Shown: positions 12,830-23,744, counted from the stretch's first letter. The stretch: DNA of 64,000 nt from Bryoerythrophyllum caledonicum (GCA_963971425.1 OZ020521.1:4977519-5041518), one strand, 5' to 3'. Made by a program: numbers and translations. Notes: a model not told the origin generated them from the letters alone.

Positions 12830-12899
12830 CCCGCAGAAGAAGCAACCTTGGCACGGTACAACCCTCAGTTCTACAAACTAAACATGTTTTGCACAAAAA

Positions 12900-13428
12900 T
12901 CCATAACCCTCATGACTCTCTGAGTTGCATCAACCTTAAACCCACTTACCTCAAGTCGATCTCAAGCACACCAGTAGTTACATAAGCCGATCTAATCTCG
13001 GATAGATTGTGTCAGACATATGACAAAACACAACGTGCACGATGGCCACGATCTGCTCCGAATCAACAAAGCCGCCGGCATCTTGGGGATTCCAAATTTT
13101 GCACAGTTTGTACCGTTCGTACTTGTTCGTACTCGTTGTAGAGAAATCTCAAGTTCGGCCAAGGGTCGACTATAGTGTGCGACCACTCGGTAGGATCCTA
13201 CGACCTTGAGGAATGTAGTAGTTAAGGATACTGTATGATTTTTGTGATGCGGATAGCAGTGTGGTAGGATCCTACGACCCTCATGGATGGAGTAGTTAAG
13301 GATCTTATATGGATGATTTGTTTGTAGTATGGATGGTAGTATGGTGGGATCCTACGATCCATGATGTTGTTTATAACTTCTATCTTTCTCTATGATCACA
13401 GCAACGCGATGACTCATCAAAAGTTATC
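12900..13428. other. Spacer with three palindromic repeats
   Basis: No coding signal is seen. The palindrome GTAGGATCCTAC occurs at 13190-13201 and 13264-13275, with one mismatch at 13344-13355. Each is followed by a similar 'GA-CC...ATGG...GTAGTTAAGGAT' tail, so a unit of about 74-80 bp is tandemly repeated. Confidence 0.7.
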
Positions 13429-14010
13429 GTGTTGTTTGTCAACGGATTGTTTTGTTTCCTGCAATACGAAAACTGCACCCCGCGACGCTTCAATCGGAAC
13501 AACATCATTGTTCGGCCTTGTCTCCTAGAGTTCTTGAGTATACTTCTGAGGTCCTTCCAAGTTGGTATATGGTCGTCCATGGTCTCCGTGCGCCTGAAGA
13601 AGGTCCTTGAAGTCCTCTTCCCCGGAGACATAAGGTCAAGACTTCTTTTTTGTTATGGAGGAAACAAGTATTCAAGGCCACAATTCTATCCTTTCTGTGA
13701 CAAGGATCTTCAGAGACTCTCAACGGACCGGAAGACGAAGCAGTTCTGTCTTCCTGACAAAATGTTGATGGTTGATGACCAGCCAATGCGTCATGTCTTC
13801 AACGAAGACCTCACTTGCTACTTTCCGAAGTCAAGGCATGGTGAAATGACCTTACCCAACACATCCAATGTTATACCTAATATTGGCACAGCGTTGCTTC
13901 CGTTCATCTTTCCGCTGCGATCTTATGCCTCGGTGAAGGAGTATCTGCGGGGGCACCCGATGGATGTAAAGATTAATTGTAGACTGCTTGAACCATGGCA
14001 CTTTGAATAA
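13429..14010 (+). pseudogene. Fragment resembling the C-terminal half of an FCP1/NLI-type phosphatase domain
   Basis: The open frame of 193 codons contains CDKDLQRLS, DKMLMVDDQPMRHVFNE and ALLPFIFPLRSYASVKEYL. The spacing of KDL...(K)ML(M)VDD and the downstream hydrophobic LLPFIFPLRS helix resembles the second half of HAD-superfamily NLI-interacting (FCP1/SCP-like) phosphatase domains. The catalytic DxDxT signature of the N-terminal half is not present in the window, so this is a fragment. It sits within the TTAA-bounded element, on the same strand as the DUF7869-type pseudogene, and could be captured cargo. Family assignment is from motif resemblance only. An unrelated repeat-family protein is the main alternative. 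Confidence 0.45.
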
Positions 14011-14939
14011 GTGATATGAAGTACGTAGTCGGTTCCCTGCATTGAGTTCTGTTGGCGTTGGTTTTCATCCAGTTTATTCTATGAATATATTTTTTAGATA
14101 GTCGGACCCCCATTGTCTACGCCTATTTGGTTGCTTATTTTTTTTATGTGTATTACATTGATTGCCCTACATGTATTTTTAGACCGTAGGATCTTACTAT
14201 CTCCGCTATGTATCTTGAGCAAGTATTACAAAGTATGTAGCCGCTTCCCTACATTCATTTCTTCAGCGGCTTACTTTTGTTCAGTATACTCTATGAGTAA
14301 AGTTCTTATCCCCATTCTCCGCGCCTAATTGAATGCTTCTTTGTTTGATGTGTAATACATTGATTGCCCTACATGTGTCGTTAGACTGTAGCATCCCACT
14401 ATGTAAGCTATGTATCTTGGATTGCCAGATTCCACTACATTGTTTGATGCCTTTTAATACTTCATTCCTAAGTGAATGATGCAGTTATCCCTTATATGTA
14501 GGCTCAATTCTATATTTATTGAAATACTCTTGATGCCAATGGTAACACCGTATGATCTCATGATCTTGCTTCCTATATCAAGAATTGATCCAAATTCCAA
14601 GATTCATCTTAAAGTCCACATTTACTTAAATGTTGCATTTCTATACGTGGTAAGATTTTTTTTGGGAATTCAAAATAGGATTTCATGAATATTGCAATTG
14701 CCGTGACCATTTATTTCTTCATATTGAAATTGCTACAAATTTTCAAAGTGGATAGTAAGCCGTGACCCATTCTCGACATACAAAACTCTCTACTTCCACG
14801 GTAAGTTGTGCTAATGACCGCTTGTGCAAGAGACTAAAAACCGAGAGCTTTGAACCAATCATTAACTGACACCCAATCATAACTGACTTCCTAAAATTTC
14901 GGAAATGGGGTGGACGGCTGGTGGTTTTGGCCCACATAA
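14011..14939. other. AT-rich spacer, nothing recognised
   Basis: A partial internal duplication is visible (phrases such as GATTGCCCTACATGT occur near 14158 and 14361), but no gene or element ends. Confidence 0.5.
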
Positions 14940-15274
14940 GAGCATCCCCACCCCTACCCGCTCCCTGCTGCGGTGGTCTGGAGTTATTTCTGATACGCAG
15001 GGTGAGAACTCAAGAGGAAGCTCCACCAGCTCACAGTTGAGCCATATGCCGAGAAGAATCCTATAGGCTGCACACCTAAGATGTGAGAATATAGAATGTT
15101 TGCAATGAATGCAACCAATCAGTGGACACCGGGCTACAGCCACCGGGCCCGCTGCTCAAACATCAGCGGAGTGTGCGGAAGAAGGGTGGCAGGCCGCCCG
15201 GTGGCTGGGCCCCGCCACTATTCAATGCAAATGCATTGAATGCCCACCGAGTTTGAGCACGGGTGGGGATGCTC
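14940..15274. mobile_element. PIF/Harbinger (Tourist-like) MITE, copy 1
   Basis: The TIRs are GAGCATCCCCACCC (14940-14953) and GGGTGGGGATGCTC (15261-15274). Flanking TAA on both sides (14937-14939 and 15275-15277) fits the 3-bp TWA TSD of this superfamily. The interior is GC-rich and homologous, in inverted orientation, to the MITE at 20256-20582. No coding capacity. Confidence 0.88.
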
Positions 15275-15559
15275 TAAGATTGTTGGTTATGGGGTTCGTG
15301 GTGGTGATAGGTCATCCAACCTTATGATCAAGTGACCTTAAATGGCGAACTTAAGCAAAATCGCCTACTTTGGGACAAGCCAAAAATAGTTAGAGAATAT
15401 GACTGTATGGGTAGTTAGTTTTCATGAATAAAGCAATTTTCAACATGAAGAGAGCATTTTTATTGAATTTGTTACAAATGTTCAAAGCCCAAAGTTCATT
15501 TTCACCCAACCTTGTTCACTAGACTTTCTGAATTCCAAATAATAAAGAGTACAAAGTTG
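15275..15559. other. AT-rich spacer
   Basis: No gene or element boundary is recognised between the MITE and the right inverted repeat of the TTAA element. Confidence 0.4.
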
Positions 15560-16528
15560 ATTGTGATGTGACCTTCATGTGTACCCCTAAGGTACCAAGA
15601 CAGTTTTACACCAAAAACACTTCAAAATTAATGGATTCTAGTGCAATAAATAAAGAAGGTAACAAAAACTTTGATTTTTAGTTCTGACCGTAGGATCTCA
15701 ATAAAGGTCTATTAAGTAATACATGTACAAAATTTCATAAACTTTGACCGCACGGATTGAAAGATTATAGTATTTGAAGTCAAGCAAATGGTTCATTTTC
15801 ATCCCTGCGTTTAGTGGATCAGCAGACTTTGACTTCAGTTGGTGTCAAAAAATTTCACTACACAAGGTCTAAATCTATTACCATCTTGTTAAGCATGATG
15901 TTAGCTCCTTACACACCAATTTTTAGAGGTAGAGACCGGGTGTAGCATATTCAAAACAAGTGTGCAAGGAGTGGAGGCTTAAAATATGTTAATTCACACT
16001 TTATTTTTTTTTGAACTTAATATGTTTTGATTGATAATCCGAATGGTTAATATGAAGGTTTACATTACATATTGATGTGGAAAAAGTAAAAAGTGAAAAA
16101 TATGAAGATCTCTAGGTTTTATGTGGAAAAGAAGAAGTTTTTTTGGTACCTTGCCCGACAATGAGTGACAATGTGTGAAAATGTTTGACTTGGGTTGGTA
16201 TGCTATTTTTCACTAAAGACAAGAATTTTTTTTTGACAATATGAAGGGAAATAATATTACTTGCAAGTACTGAAAATCTCACTTTCAATAGAGTGTCCTA
16301 TCAAAAGTTTTTGGAGGTGCCCGAGGTGCCCGCCCTCCCCATTTAAAATTCAAAACCCTATAATTTTTTCATCAAATGTCCAATTTAGGAAAAAATTGTT
16401 TTCCCACTAAGCTCTTGGTAATGTCTTTCTATGGTAAAGATTTCAAAGAAGAATGTTGGAAATTGGCACCATAGGAACCTCACCGAACTTTCAAAATGGA
16501 CCTTTTTGGACACTTGGTCGTTTAGGGG
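15560..16528 (-). repeat. Right long inverted repeat of the TTAA element
   Basis: Reverse complement of the left arm at 6473-7400, with recognisable collinearity throughout. It ends with TTTAGGGG directly before TTAA (16529-16532). Confidence 0.8.
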
Positions 16529-16723
16529 TTAACCCAACAGATATTGAATAGCTCTTGTGTTACATATAAAAGGATTCTATTTGAAGGCCTGCGCCCACCA
16601 TGACCTTAAATGGCTCATGCACAGAGTCAAGATATGATCACCATCCTAAAAAACTGCTTGGAAGGTTCCAAGTTGGGCCATTACAAGGGTAGTCTACCGT
16701 GTCATCTAATGTACCCGGACCAC

Positions 16724-17572
16724 TTAACCCCTAAAGTCGAAATCGACCAAAATGTGGTCGATCTGACTCTGGTCAGGCTATCAGTTACTAAATTTAGATC
16801 ATATGAAGTTATAATTTTGGAAGGTTGTAGAGTTTTCCCATACCTTTCCAATGACACCATTCATGCTTCAAAATTCCTCATACTTTAGGAGATATTCACG
16901 GTCAAAGTTTGAAAACACTGTTAGGGCATGCTGAAATCTGCCCAAAACTGCGGTATATGCTCATTTATTCTCAAAATCTGCCCAAAATCAATTAGATCGT
17001 AGTAACTTCAAAAATTCACCAAAAATTGAGATTTTACTTTTTTTCGAATTTTGTTATTCGTACATGTAAAAGAGGTAGTAAAGCATGATCTCACCGTTTG
17101 GATTTTCAATCCAATAATTTTTCGCATGCCTTTTTAATTGTTGAAAATGGGCATTTGTATTTGTATTTCAGCATACCTCCATGTGAAAAATTAAGCATTT
17201 CTTTAGGTTTTATAGGTCCTATGAGGGTAAAAATTATATGGACATATTCCTTACTCACATAGGAACAAGAATTTGAAGAGCCTCATGTCAAATTTCCTTT
17301 CAAAATTGGTTTTTTTGGCCCCCAAAACATTAGTTTTCAATTCTACAACAAGGAAAAAATCTTTTTTTTCAACTTTGAACATTACGATCTCACAAATGGA
17401 GAGGAATTTGAATCTAAGATTCGGTATGCATGTACATGTACAAGTTAGGTACTAGATCTTACGGTTACATACTCGAAATTTTGTCAAAAGTTAAAAATTT
17501 TCACCTTGCATTGAAAGAGGGCAGTTTTGAGGGTTTTTGGCAGTTTTGAGGGCTTTCGACTTTAGGGGTTAA
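16724..17572. mobile_element. Small non-autonomous TTAA-bounded element
   Basis: TTAA-CCCCTAAAGTCGAAA at 16724-16742 is mirrored by TTTCGACTTTAGGGG-TTAA ending at 17572. TTAA duplication and the first eight bases of the TIR (CCCCTAAA) are identical to those of the ~10 kb element ending 190 bp to its left. The interior has no gene. TIRs are about 15 bp here rather than 1 kb, as expected for an internally rearranged or independent short derivative. Confidence 0.75.
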
Positions 17573-17573
17573 G

Positions 17574-17900
17574 GTCACTCGACCATATAGTTGGTAAGTG
17601 AGTCAGGGAACGGATGAGATGAAATGTAATCCTAGCAGCTTGTTGCAGTCTTCGTGGGTGAATAAAGCCAGTCGTGATGGTTTTGTCCTTCCTGCAGCCA
17701 TCCTAGAAATGTTTATAATGTGACGCACAAGTCAGGGCAGACAAAACGTGGTACGGTACTCTATTACCACCAGTACGCTGAACTCATTGCATCTGATCAG
17801 TAGTCCGGTCAACTTCTAGAAGTGCAATTATATATGTGTATATTTTTCGTCGGTCAGTCCCCAAAATTACAAGCAACTTGTTCAGGGTTGCTCATGTGAA
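17574..17900. other. Spacer; ends of a ~460-bp interval share a direct repeat
   Basis: A phrase of about 35 bp (TATAGTTGGTAAGTGAGTCAG... at 17588) recurs as TATAGTTGGTAGCTGAGTCAG... at 18045. No gene is seen. Confidence 0.45.
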
Positions 17901-17914
17901 AATAGTATGATATG

Positions 17915-18030
17915 GTCCTGAGTCCTTTTGGTGTTGCCGGAACTGGCACTCCGGTCTGTACTTGTGACTTTTCTGCAATCAAACCTGGTTTTTGTTTTGC
18001 TTCAAAAAAAAAAAGAAAAAAAAAGAAAAA
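17915..18030 (+). mobile_element. Short retroposon with poly(A) tail and 14-bp TSD
   Basis: The 116-bp insert ends in an A-rich tail (about 18004-18030) and is flanked by the perfect direct repeat AATAGTATGATATG (17901-17914 and 18031-18044). This is the signature of LINE-type target-primed retrotransposition. The body has no tRNA boxes I can see, so a heavily 5'-truncated L1-type LINE or a processed transcript end is most likely. Confidence 0.88.
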
Positions 18031-18091
18031 AATAGTATGATATGTATAGTTGGTAGCTGAGTCAGCGGATGGATAGCCATGATTGCGATAA

Positions 18092-18138
18092 ATCTAAACC
18101 CTAAACTTTGAACCCTAAACCCTGAACCCTAAAACCCT
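18092..18138 (+). repeat. Degenerate telomere-type run
   Basis: Interspersed CCCTAAA, TCTAAACCC and AACCCTAAA words. This is an internal telomere-like tract, too short to be a chromosome end. Confidence 0.8.
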
Positions 18139-19420
18139 TTCCCACACAACCACTCAGCACTACTTGGAAATAACAACTGAAAATTCAATAACTTTCGATT
18201 GGAAAAGTTCCAAACTGGACACCAAAACTTTAAATTTGGGGAACTTCCAAATTGTGTCTTGTGTAAACTGAAGAATTTTCAAATTAAACCAAAAAACTTT
18301 TGATTCAAATTACTTTTGCCTCATTTTTTAAATTCATGAAATTCAACCGGGCTTGCCGAATTCCAACTCAAATTTCATCTTCATCTTAAAACAATCAATA
18401 CGACTCCACACACTCATAAGTGTTGACTTTCACATGGATCCAACCCCCCTACCTCCCCCTCCCTTGATAGCGGAGCCGGTGTAGGCGACAGCTCTGAGTA
18501 GCTTCGAGCCCTGGACAACGACAATTTAATTAGGGTGCCAGGTCGCAAAGGCGCGGCGGCCTTGTGGACTGATGATACATTGATGGAGGGGGAGATTGGG
18601 CAATGAAACATGTCTAGGGGCTCCCGGTGCAAATAAAGGGATGTGAAAAGTAACATTCGTTGATTTGTACAAACAATAATAGCGTAGTGTTTTGGAACGT
18701 CCACGTATCATATGTTGAAGGTGAAAGGAATAGTCCCTAACAATTCCACTAAAAATCCATGCTATGAGCTATTCCATATGAATTTTTGGGGGAAAATTAC
18801 ATGAGGTCTTACATCATGTTTTCTTATCTTTGTGTCTTGAATTCCTAAATTTTCCATATGTGACATCCAAACAACATTTTTGAAGTTTTTTTGTGTTTTA
18901 AGATCATGTAGGACACCCCAATTCAATTCATGCAATTTTCCTATGACCGCCTCTTTGAATTCATGTGTTCCAAACATGGTCTAAAACTGTGGAAAAACCC
19001 TATTAGCTACATCATTTGGGGATTTCCCTAGCCTTCTCTTCTTCAAATGCAAACAGACAGTTAAAGGGCTATACTTGTAACATTCTCTCTAATCTCCCAC
19101 CCTTGTATTAGTATCTCTCATTTCTCCTTCTCACCATGCAAACCCCTTGATGCTTAGGCATGGTGTTGTTGCCATCTATCCAGTAATGAAAATATATTGT
19201 TGGGAAAGCTCTAAGGATCAAAATATAATAGACTACTTATACAGTGAAGAATATGATTATATATATTTTTTAATATTTCCTCCCCGTTTCACCAAACCGT
19301 ATGGACATGTTTGAAATGCGGGAATTTTGCAAGAACTAGTAGTAATCAGTATTAACTCTTACATGATTTTCTTTTGGGAGACCGGAGAAACATGATTTTT
19401 ATAGAATCCGCGTTTCTGCG
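18139..19420. other. Intergenic DNA, nothing recognised
   Basis: A GC-richer patch at about 18435-18620 has short minus-strand frames without motifs. The frame at 18762-18977 (minus) is likewise unconvincing. Confidence 0.4.
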
Positions 19421-19434
19421 ATGAAGCCATAATA

Positions 19435-19560
19435 AAATAAAACAAGAATAGGTAGGAGGAACTACCTATCTTTTTTCAAAGAAGGAGAGTGGGGACTTGA
19501 ATCCACAACCTCAACAACCACATACTTGTGCTTTACCAGTAGGCCACATTGGTGTCCCCA
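19435..19560 (-). mobile_element. tRNA-derived SINE (minus strand)
   Basis: Read on the minus strand, the insert starts TGGGGACACCAATGTGGC and contains a box-A-like TGGCCTACTGG and a box-B match GATTCAAGTCC about 45 bp further on, the internal pol III promoter arrangement. The 3' end is T-rich (TTGTTTTATTTTAT). Near-perfect 14-bp direct repeats ATGAAGCCAYAATA flank it (19421-19434 and 19561-19574, one mismatch). The ~126-bp size, tRNA head and T-rich end resemble plant Au-type SINEs, but exact family membership needs alignment. Confidence 0.85.
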
Positions 19561-19574
19561 ATGAAGCCACAATA

Positions 19575-20255
19575 GAGAAATGCCATCAAATTCCCATGGT
19601 CATTTGTTTAGTGCCCTGTAATCATGTCTTTATTTTATGAGAAAAGGAACATGGAGGAGATAGTTAAAAAATCCCCAATGAACTTGTTTAAGTTTGGCAA
19701 TTAGTCACAACCTAAGAATCATGTTGATGATACAAGTGGGTGGTTTTTCATGTAGCAATACGTGTCTTGTCTTGTCAAGAAAGAAATTAAAGTATCCCAC
19801 CAATTGTCAACTATCCACCTTATGCAGTTATGATACAAGTTTGATCATGTTGTTGTTGATAATTCTCAAGTTTGTGAGAGGTCTAGATGAAAATTTGCAA
19901 GAAACAATAGAGTTTTCTTGAAAGTCATGTTTTCCCACGGTGGCTGGTCTCTGTCAGGCAAAAAGAGAGGGTGCAGCAGGATGTGCGGATACTATGTCTA
20001 TTTCTAAACACAAACTCAGTATGAGATCTATCAGTGGAAATTTTTGTAGGGTGAGAAAATCTCACCCTGCATATTTCCTAGACCATAGGTTGGCATTCCT
20101 TGAATAGTACTATAGTATCCACAAGCTCCACCTCAACTCCGAAGTCTAGGCCACACATGCACATGTGCATGATTTGTACAACCCCATGTAGCCTCCTCCT
20201 TTCATTATTTGCACTCTAAATTCTACCGGACATCCTTGGTCACTCAACCTTTTAA
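19575..20255. other. Intergenic DNA, nothing recognised
   Basis: One short frame (19694-19921 plus) has no motif. No element ends are seen. Confidence 0.4.
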
Positions 20256-20582
20256 GAGCATTTCCACCGGGACGCAGTCCCGGTAGCCATTGATTGAAAA
20301 AGTATCATAAAGTGGCGGGGCCCATCCACCGGGCGCCCTCCCACCCTTCCCCCACACACTCCGCTGTTGTGAGTGTGAAAGGCGAGGCTAGAGCGCCCGG
20401 TCCATGGCCATTGGTCACTTTTTATTTATTTATAGTATATAATCATTAATAGATTTGTCGTCTTTCCACCACGCAAGCTCAGACACCGGGTAGCAGTGGC
20501 CCAAGCGTGCCTACATTTTTGTGAACTGACGTATTATCCACCTTTTGGGATCCACCGGGATTGATTACCCGTGGGGTTGCTC
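20256..20582. mobile_element. PIF/Harbinger (Tourist-like) MITE, copy 2
   Basis: The TIRs are GAGCATTTCCACCGGG at the left and CCCGTGGGGTTGCTC at the right (ending 20582), with TAA direct repeats at 20253-20255 and 20583-20585. The interior is the same family as 14940-15274, in opposite orientation. It ends about 120 bp upstream of the TATA box of the vWA gene. Confidence 0.85.
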
Positions 20583-20706
20583 TAAATTTCTCAATTTCGG
20601 CACTCCACATTCATGGCAACTAATGTAACCTAGGATAAAATATCTAATTCGGGGTCGCCATGCCTAGTACCTTCAGGAAAACTCTGATCTTGCCCATTCG
20701 TTCTGG

Positions 20707-20714
20707 CTATATAA
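20707..20714 (+). promoter_or_regulatory. TATA box of the vWA gene
   Basis: CTATATAA lies about 108 bp before the chosen ATG (20822). This places transcription start near 20740 and gives a short 5' leader. Confidence 0.75.
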
Positions 20715-20821
20715 CAGAGGATGAGCAAGACATTAGCAGATCGAAGGAGCAAGGTTGTAGCTAGGAAGTAGAGCGTTTGTAGCGCAATTGTTGTTTCTCC
20801 GTAGTCTTTTCTTTTCTCGCC

Positions 20822-22530
20822 ATGTCCTTCAACGATGACGAGCCAATCGTTACTCCTCCAAATGCAGGTTCAGTAACTGAACCCAATTTTGCAGATGATT
20901 CATCTTTCAATTTTTTTTGCAGATGATTCTTTCTTCGTATATGCAATTTTGCTAGTAATGAAGCAAGAACGAAAGAATTATACTGAATGGATCATGTGTT
21001 GATTTGTTGCAATGGCCGTGAGATGCAGGGCCTCCGCCGACGCCGATCGTGCCCGGGAGAGTGCAGCTGGTGATCAAGAACAACAACAAGGCGCCACTCG
21101 GGGAGAACAACCAGAAGTTGCTGCTGGAGCTCACCGGCGGCAACAACATTGGTGACCGCTCCGGCCTGGACCTGGTGGCGGTGCTCGACGTCAGCGGCAG
21201 CATGAAGGTCGACAAGCTCGACAAGATGAAGACCGCTATGCAGTTCGTCATCAAGAAGCTCAGCCCCATCGACCGTCTCTCCATCGTCACCTTCTCCACC
21301 GCCGCCGCCAGGCTCTGCCCGCTGCGCCAGATCACCGAGGCCTCGCAGCCGGAGCTGCTGGGGCACATCAACGGCCTCTCGGCCGGCGGTAACACCAACA
21401 TCAACGACGGCCTCCGGACCGGGCTGAAGGTCCTCGCCGACCGCAAGCTCAGCGGCGGCCGTGTCTTCGGCGTCATGCTCATGTCCGACGGCGAGCAGAA
21501 CCGAGGCGACGCTGGCCAGGTCGTCATCGGCAATGTGCCCGTCTACACCTTTGGTTTCGGCGCGGGCTACGACCCCAAGGTGCTCAACGTGGTCGCCAAA
21601 AACAGTGCGGGAGGGACGTTCTCCCCCGTCAACAACATCGACGACCTCAGTAAGGCCTTCTCCCAGTGCCTCGCCGGCCTGCTCACCGTCGTGGTGAAGG
21701 ACCTCACGTTGAAGGTGGCGCGCGTCGAGGACGAGTCGATGGTACAGAAGGTAAGCGCCGGGAGCTACCCGCAGAAGCCGGACGCCGGCTCGGTCACCGT
21801 CACCTTCGGCGACCTGTACAGCAAGGAGGTGCGCAAGGTCATCGTCGACCTCCTCCTCCCCTCCATCGAGAGGGAGCGCGGCGCCGACATCCTCGAGGTC
21901 TCGTACTCATACACCACCGATGATTTTCCGTTCGGTGCGCCTCCTGCGACGGTGACCGTGCGGCGCACCGGCACGGTTGCCCCGGAGGATGACCAGCCGG
22001 CGCCGGAGGTGCAGACGGAGGAGGCCCGTCTGAAGACAGTGACGCTGATCAGGGCGGCGAGGACCATGGCGGACGGCAAGAACCTGGGGGACGCCCGGGA
22101 TAAGCTGGTGGAGGCCGAGAACGCGCTGGAGGACGTGGTGGAGCAGTCGAACCCGCTAGTGGACATGCTCAGGACGGAGCTGCAACAGCTGCTCAAGCTG
22201 ATGAAGTCGCAGGACGTGTACGAGAAGCAGGGCCGCCCTTACGCGCTCTCGTCGGAGACGTCGCACGACCGGCAGCGGTTCGCGGCGAGGGGCGACATTG
22301 GGAGCATGCGGCTCTTCGCGACGCCGCGCATGGACAAGTACCTGGAGCAGGCCGAGAGGTTCGACAAGAACCCGAAGGCACCGCTGCCGTCGGTGGACGA
22401 GGACGTCAAGGAGGAGGCCGCCGCCAACCCGCTGGCGCCCTTCGCCGGACCCGTCACCTTCTACATCCAGGCCGCCATCCAGGCTCTGCAGGCCATCGAG
22501 AAGCTTTTCAACAACGGAGGCAAGCCGTGA
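20822..22530 (+). CDS. von Willebrand factor A domain protein (one intron)
   Basis: Exon 1 is 20822-20867 (MSFNDDEPIVTPPNA plus one base). The intron is 20868-21028 (GTTCAG...ATGCAG, phase 1) and exon 2 is 21029-22530. The spliced protein is about 515 residues. The vWA domain shows the full metal-ion-dependent adhesion site: DVSGS in VLDVSGSMK, the Thr in GNTNINDGL, and the Asp in LMSDGEQN. The FNDDEP start and the domain order match plant vWA proteins related to the WAV3-type RING/vWA family, but no RING finger is encoded here, so this is the short vWA-only form. A C-terminal region with heptad-like ARTMADGKNLGDARDKL follows. The likely role is protein-protein interaction; no enzymatic activity is indicated. 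Very high GC3 contrasts sharply with surrounding DNA. The longer start matters, because the exon-2 frame alone opens at a GTG. Confidence 0.92.
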
Positions 22531-22627
22531 TCCATCCATCGGTCCATCGGATACGACTACTGATCACGCTGATCACGCTGTTTCATGGGCATATTCATCT
22601 CTGAATAATTTGGCCCTTAAGCAGGTG

Positions 22628-22633
22628 AATAAA
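22628..22633 (+). terminator. Poly(A) signal of the vWA gene
   Basis: AATAAA about 100 bp after the stop codon, followed by a GT-rich stretch (TGTGTATTGTGTTTT). Confidence 0.7.
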
Positions 22634-22783
22634 ATGTGTATTGTGTTTTCATGCGTTGGAACGTGATGCATTTCTATCTTGTGCAAGCAATCTCATTGCA
22701 CCTAGCTTCAATGCAACCGAAGAATAACGAGCACATGCGAGTATATGAAGGTGCAATTCCACTGTAACAAGACTCATCCACTA

Positions 22784-23253
22784 CACTAAATAATGATATT
22801 TAGTGTTCGCAACACTAATTACGAACTTGAACGCTAAATGTCAATTACCCTACTAATGTAACAACATTAAATGTCAATTTAAACACTAATTGTCAATTTC
22901 TGTAACTTTTGCCCTTATTACATTTTAACATATTGACATATAGTGTTGGTTATGTAACAATGTCATATGCCACATTTCATTGCAAGTCACCCAAATCTCG
23001 CCACATGTCAAAAGCAAACCTTCCATGTTGGGCTGATTTTTTTAAGGTTGGATTTTCAAATTTTTTTTCAAGGAGATTCCATCGGTATACGGTACATCTT
23101 CTAATTCGTTGTGATGCAAAAGTTATGAGCAATTTTGTTAGACTGATTTTTTGACATTAAACACTAAATGTAAACAAATTGACATTTAGTGAAAGTCAGG
23201 TCATAGGGGTAGTTACACTATTGGTGCCATAACACTAAATATCATCATTAGTG
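22784..23253. mobile_element. MITE with TA duplication
   Basis: CACTAAATAATGATATTTAGTGTT at the left end pairs with AACACTAAATATCATCATTAGTG at the right, both bounded by TA (22782-22783 and 23254-23255). A TA TSD suggests Tc1/mariner-type mobilisation. A CACTA reading is less likely because the 3-bp flanks differ (CTA versus TAC). Short CACTAAATG and TTGACATTTAGTG words recur inside. Confidence 0.7.
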
Positions 23254-23339
23254 TACTGAACTTCATGGAACCCAAACATGTGAGCAACAGTCAGTGGAGG
23301 TCCTAAAGTACCAATTTCTGGTAATTTAACAACATACAT

Positions 23340-23530
23340 TATTGCGACGCTATCTTGTGAGCGGTGAGCAGAAAAAAGTGTGAGAACACCAAAAAAAATG
23401 TTGTTTTTTAGAAGAAAAAAAAAAAGGGGGATTTTTCGGGAAATTAGTGGTACAACTGTGAAGTTTGACCTTAAATGTTGCAAAATTTTCTAAATTAAGA
23501 AAGTACCCTACAGCCATGGATACATTGACA
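23340..23530 (+). repeat. Dispersed repeat with GGTGAGC minisatellite head, copy 1
   Basis: Starts GCGACGCTATCTTGTGAGCG and continues into GCAGAAAAAA and a poly(A)-rich body. It is collinear with 24234-24430 for about 190 bp. Confidence 0.75.
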
Positions 23531-23744
23531 ATTGATTTTTTTTCCCATGTTTCACGCATGTCAAAGAATTTTAATCTTTGAGTTTTTTTTTTACGAGGAT
23601 TACATTTGTGCTTTTATTTAGGATGGCAATTTATAAAACAAAAGCTTCTGATGAAGTGCTAGAGTATTAGATGTGGAGAAAGATAATTTATTTCTTGAAG
23701 CAATAACATAAGAGGTTTCTATAGAAATAACAACGGTCTCTGAA

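Larger units (their letters stand above)
6469..16532. mobile_element. ~10 kb TTAA-bounded element with ~1 kb inverted repeats
   Basis: The left end reads TTAA-CCCCTAAA (6469-6480) and the right end TTTAGGGG-TTAA (16521-16532). Inward of these, the two ends match as inverted repeats for about 1 kb (left 6473 to ~7400, right 16528 to ~15560), including GGTTCCTATGGTG and CAATTTCCAAC. If TTAA is the TSD, the element is 10,056 bp. TTAA duplication with a CCC start is known for piggyBac elements, but no piggyBac transposase is visible. The only transposase-like gene inside is the DUF7869-type pseudogene. A CACTA element and a Harbinger MITE have inserted within it. The boundaries are read directly; the classification is inference. 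Confidence 0.7.

Noticed and set aside
22156..22539. Minus-strand frames opposite the vWA gene
   Set aside because: Shadow frames caused by very high GC3 on the plus strand.
22782..23255. Second CACTA element
   Set aside because: Although it starts CACTA, the 3-bp flanks differ while TA flanks agree, so a TA-duplicating MITE fits better.
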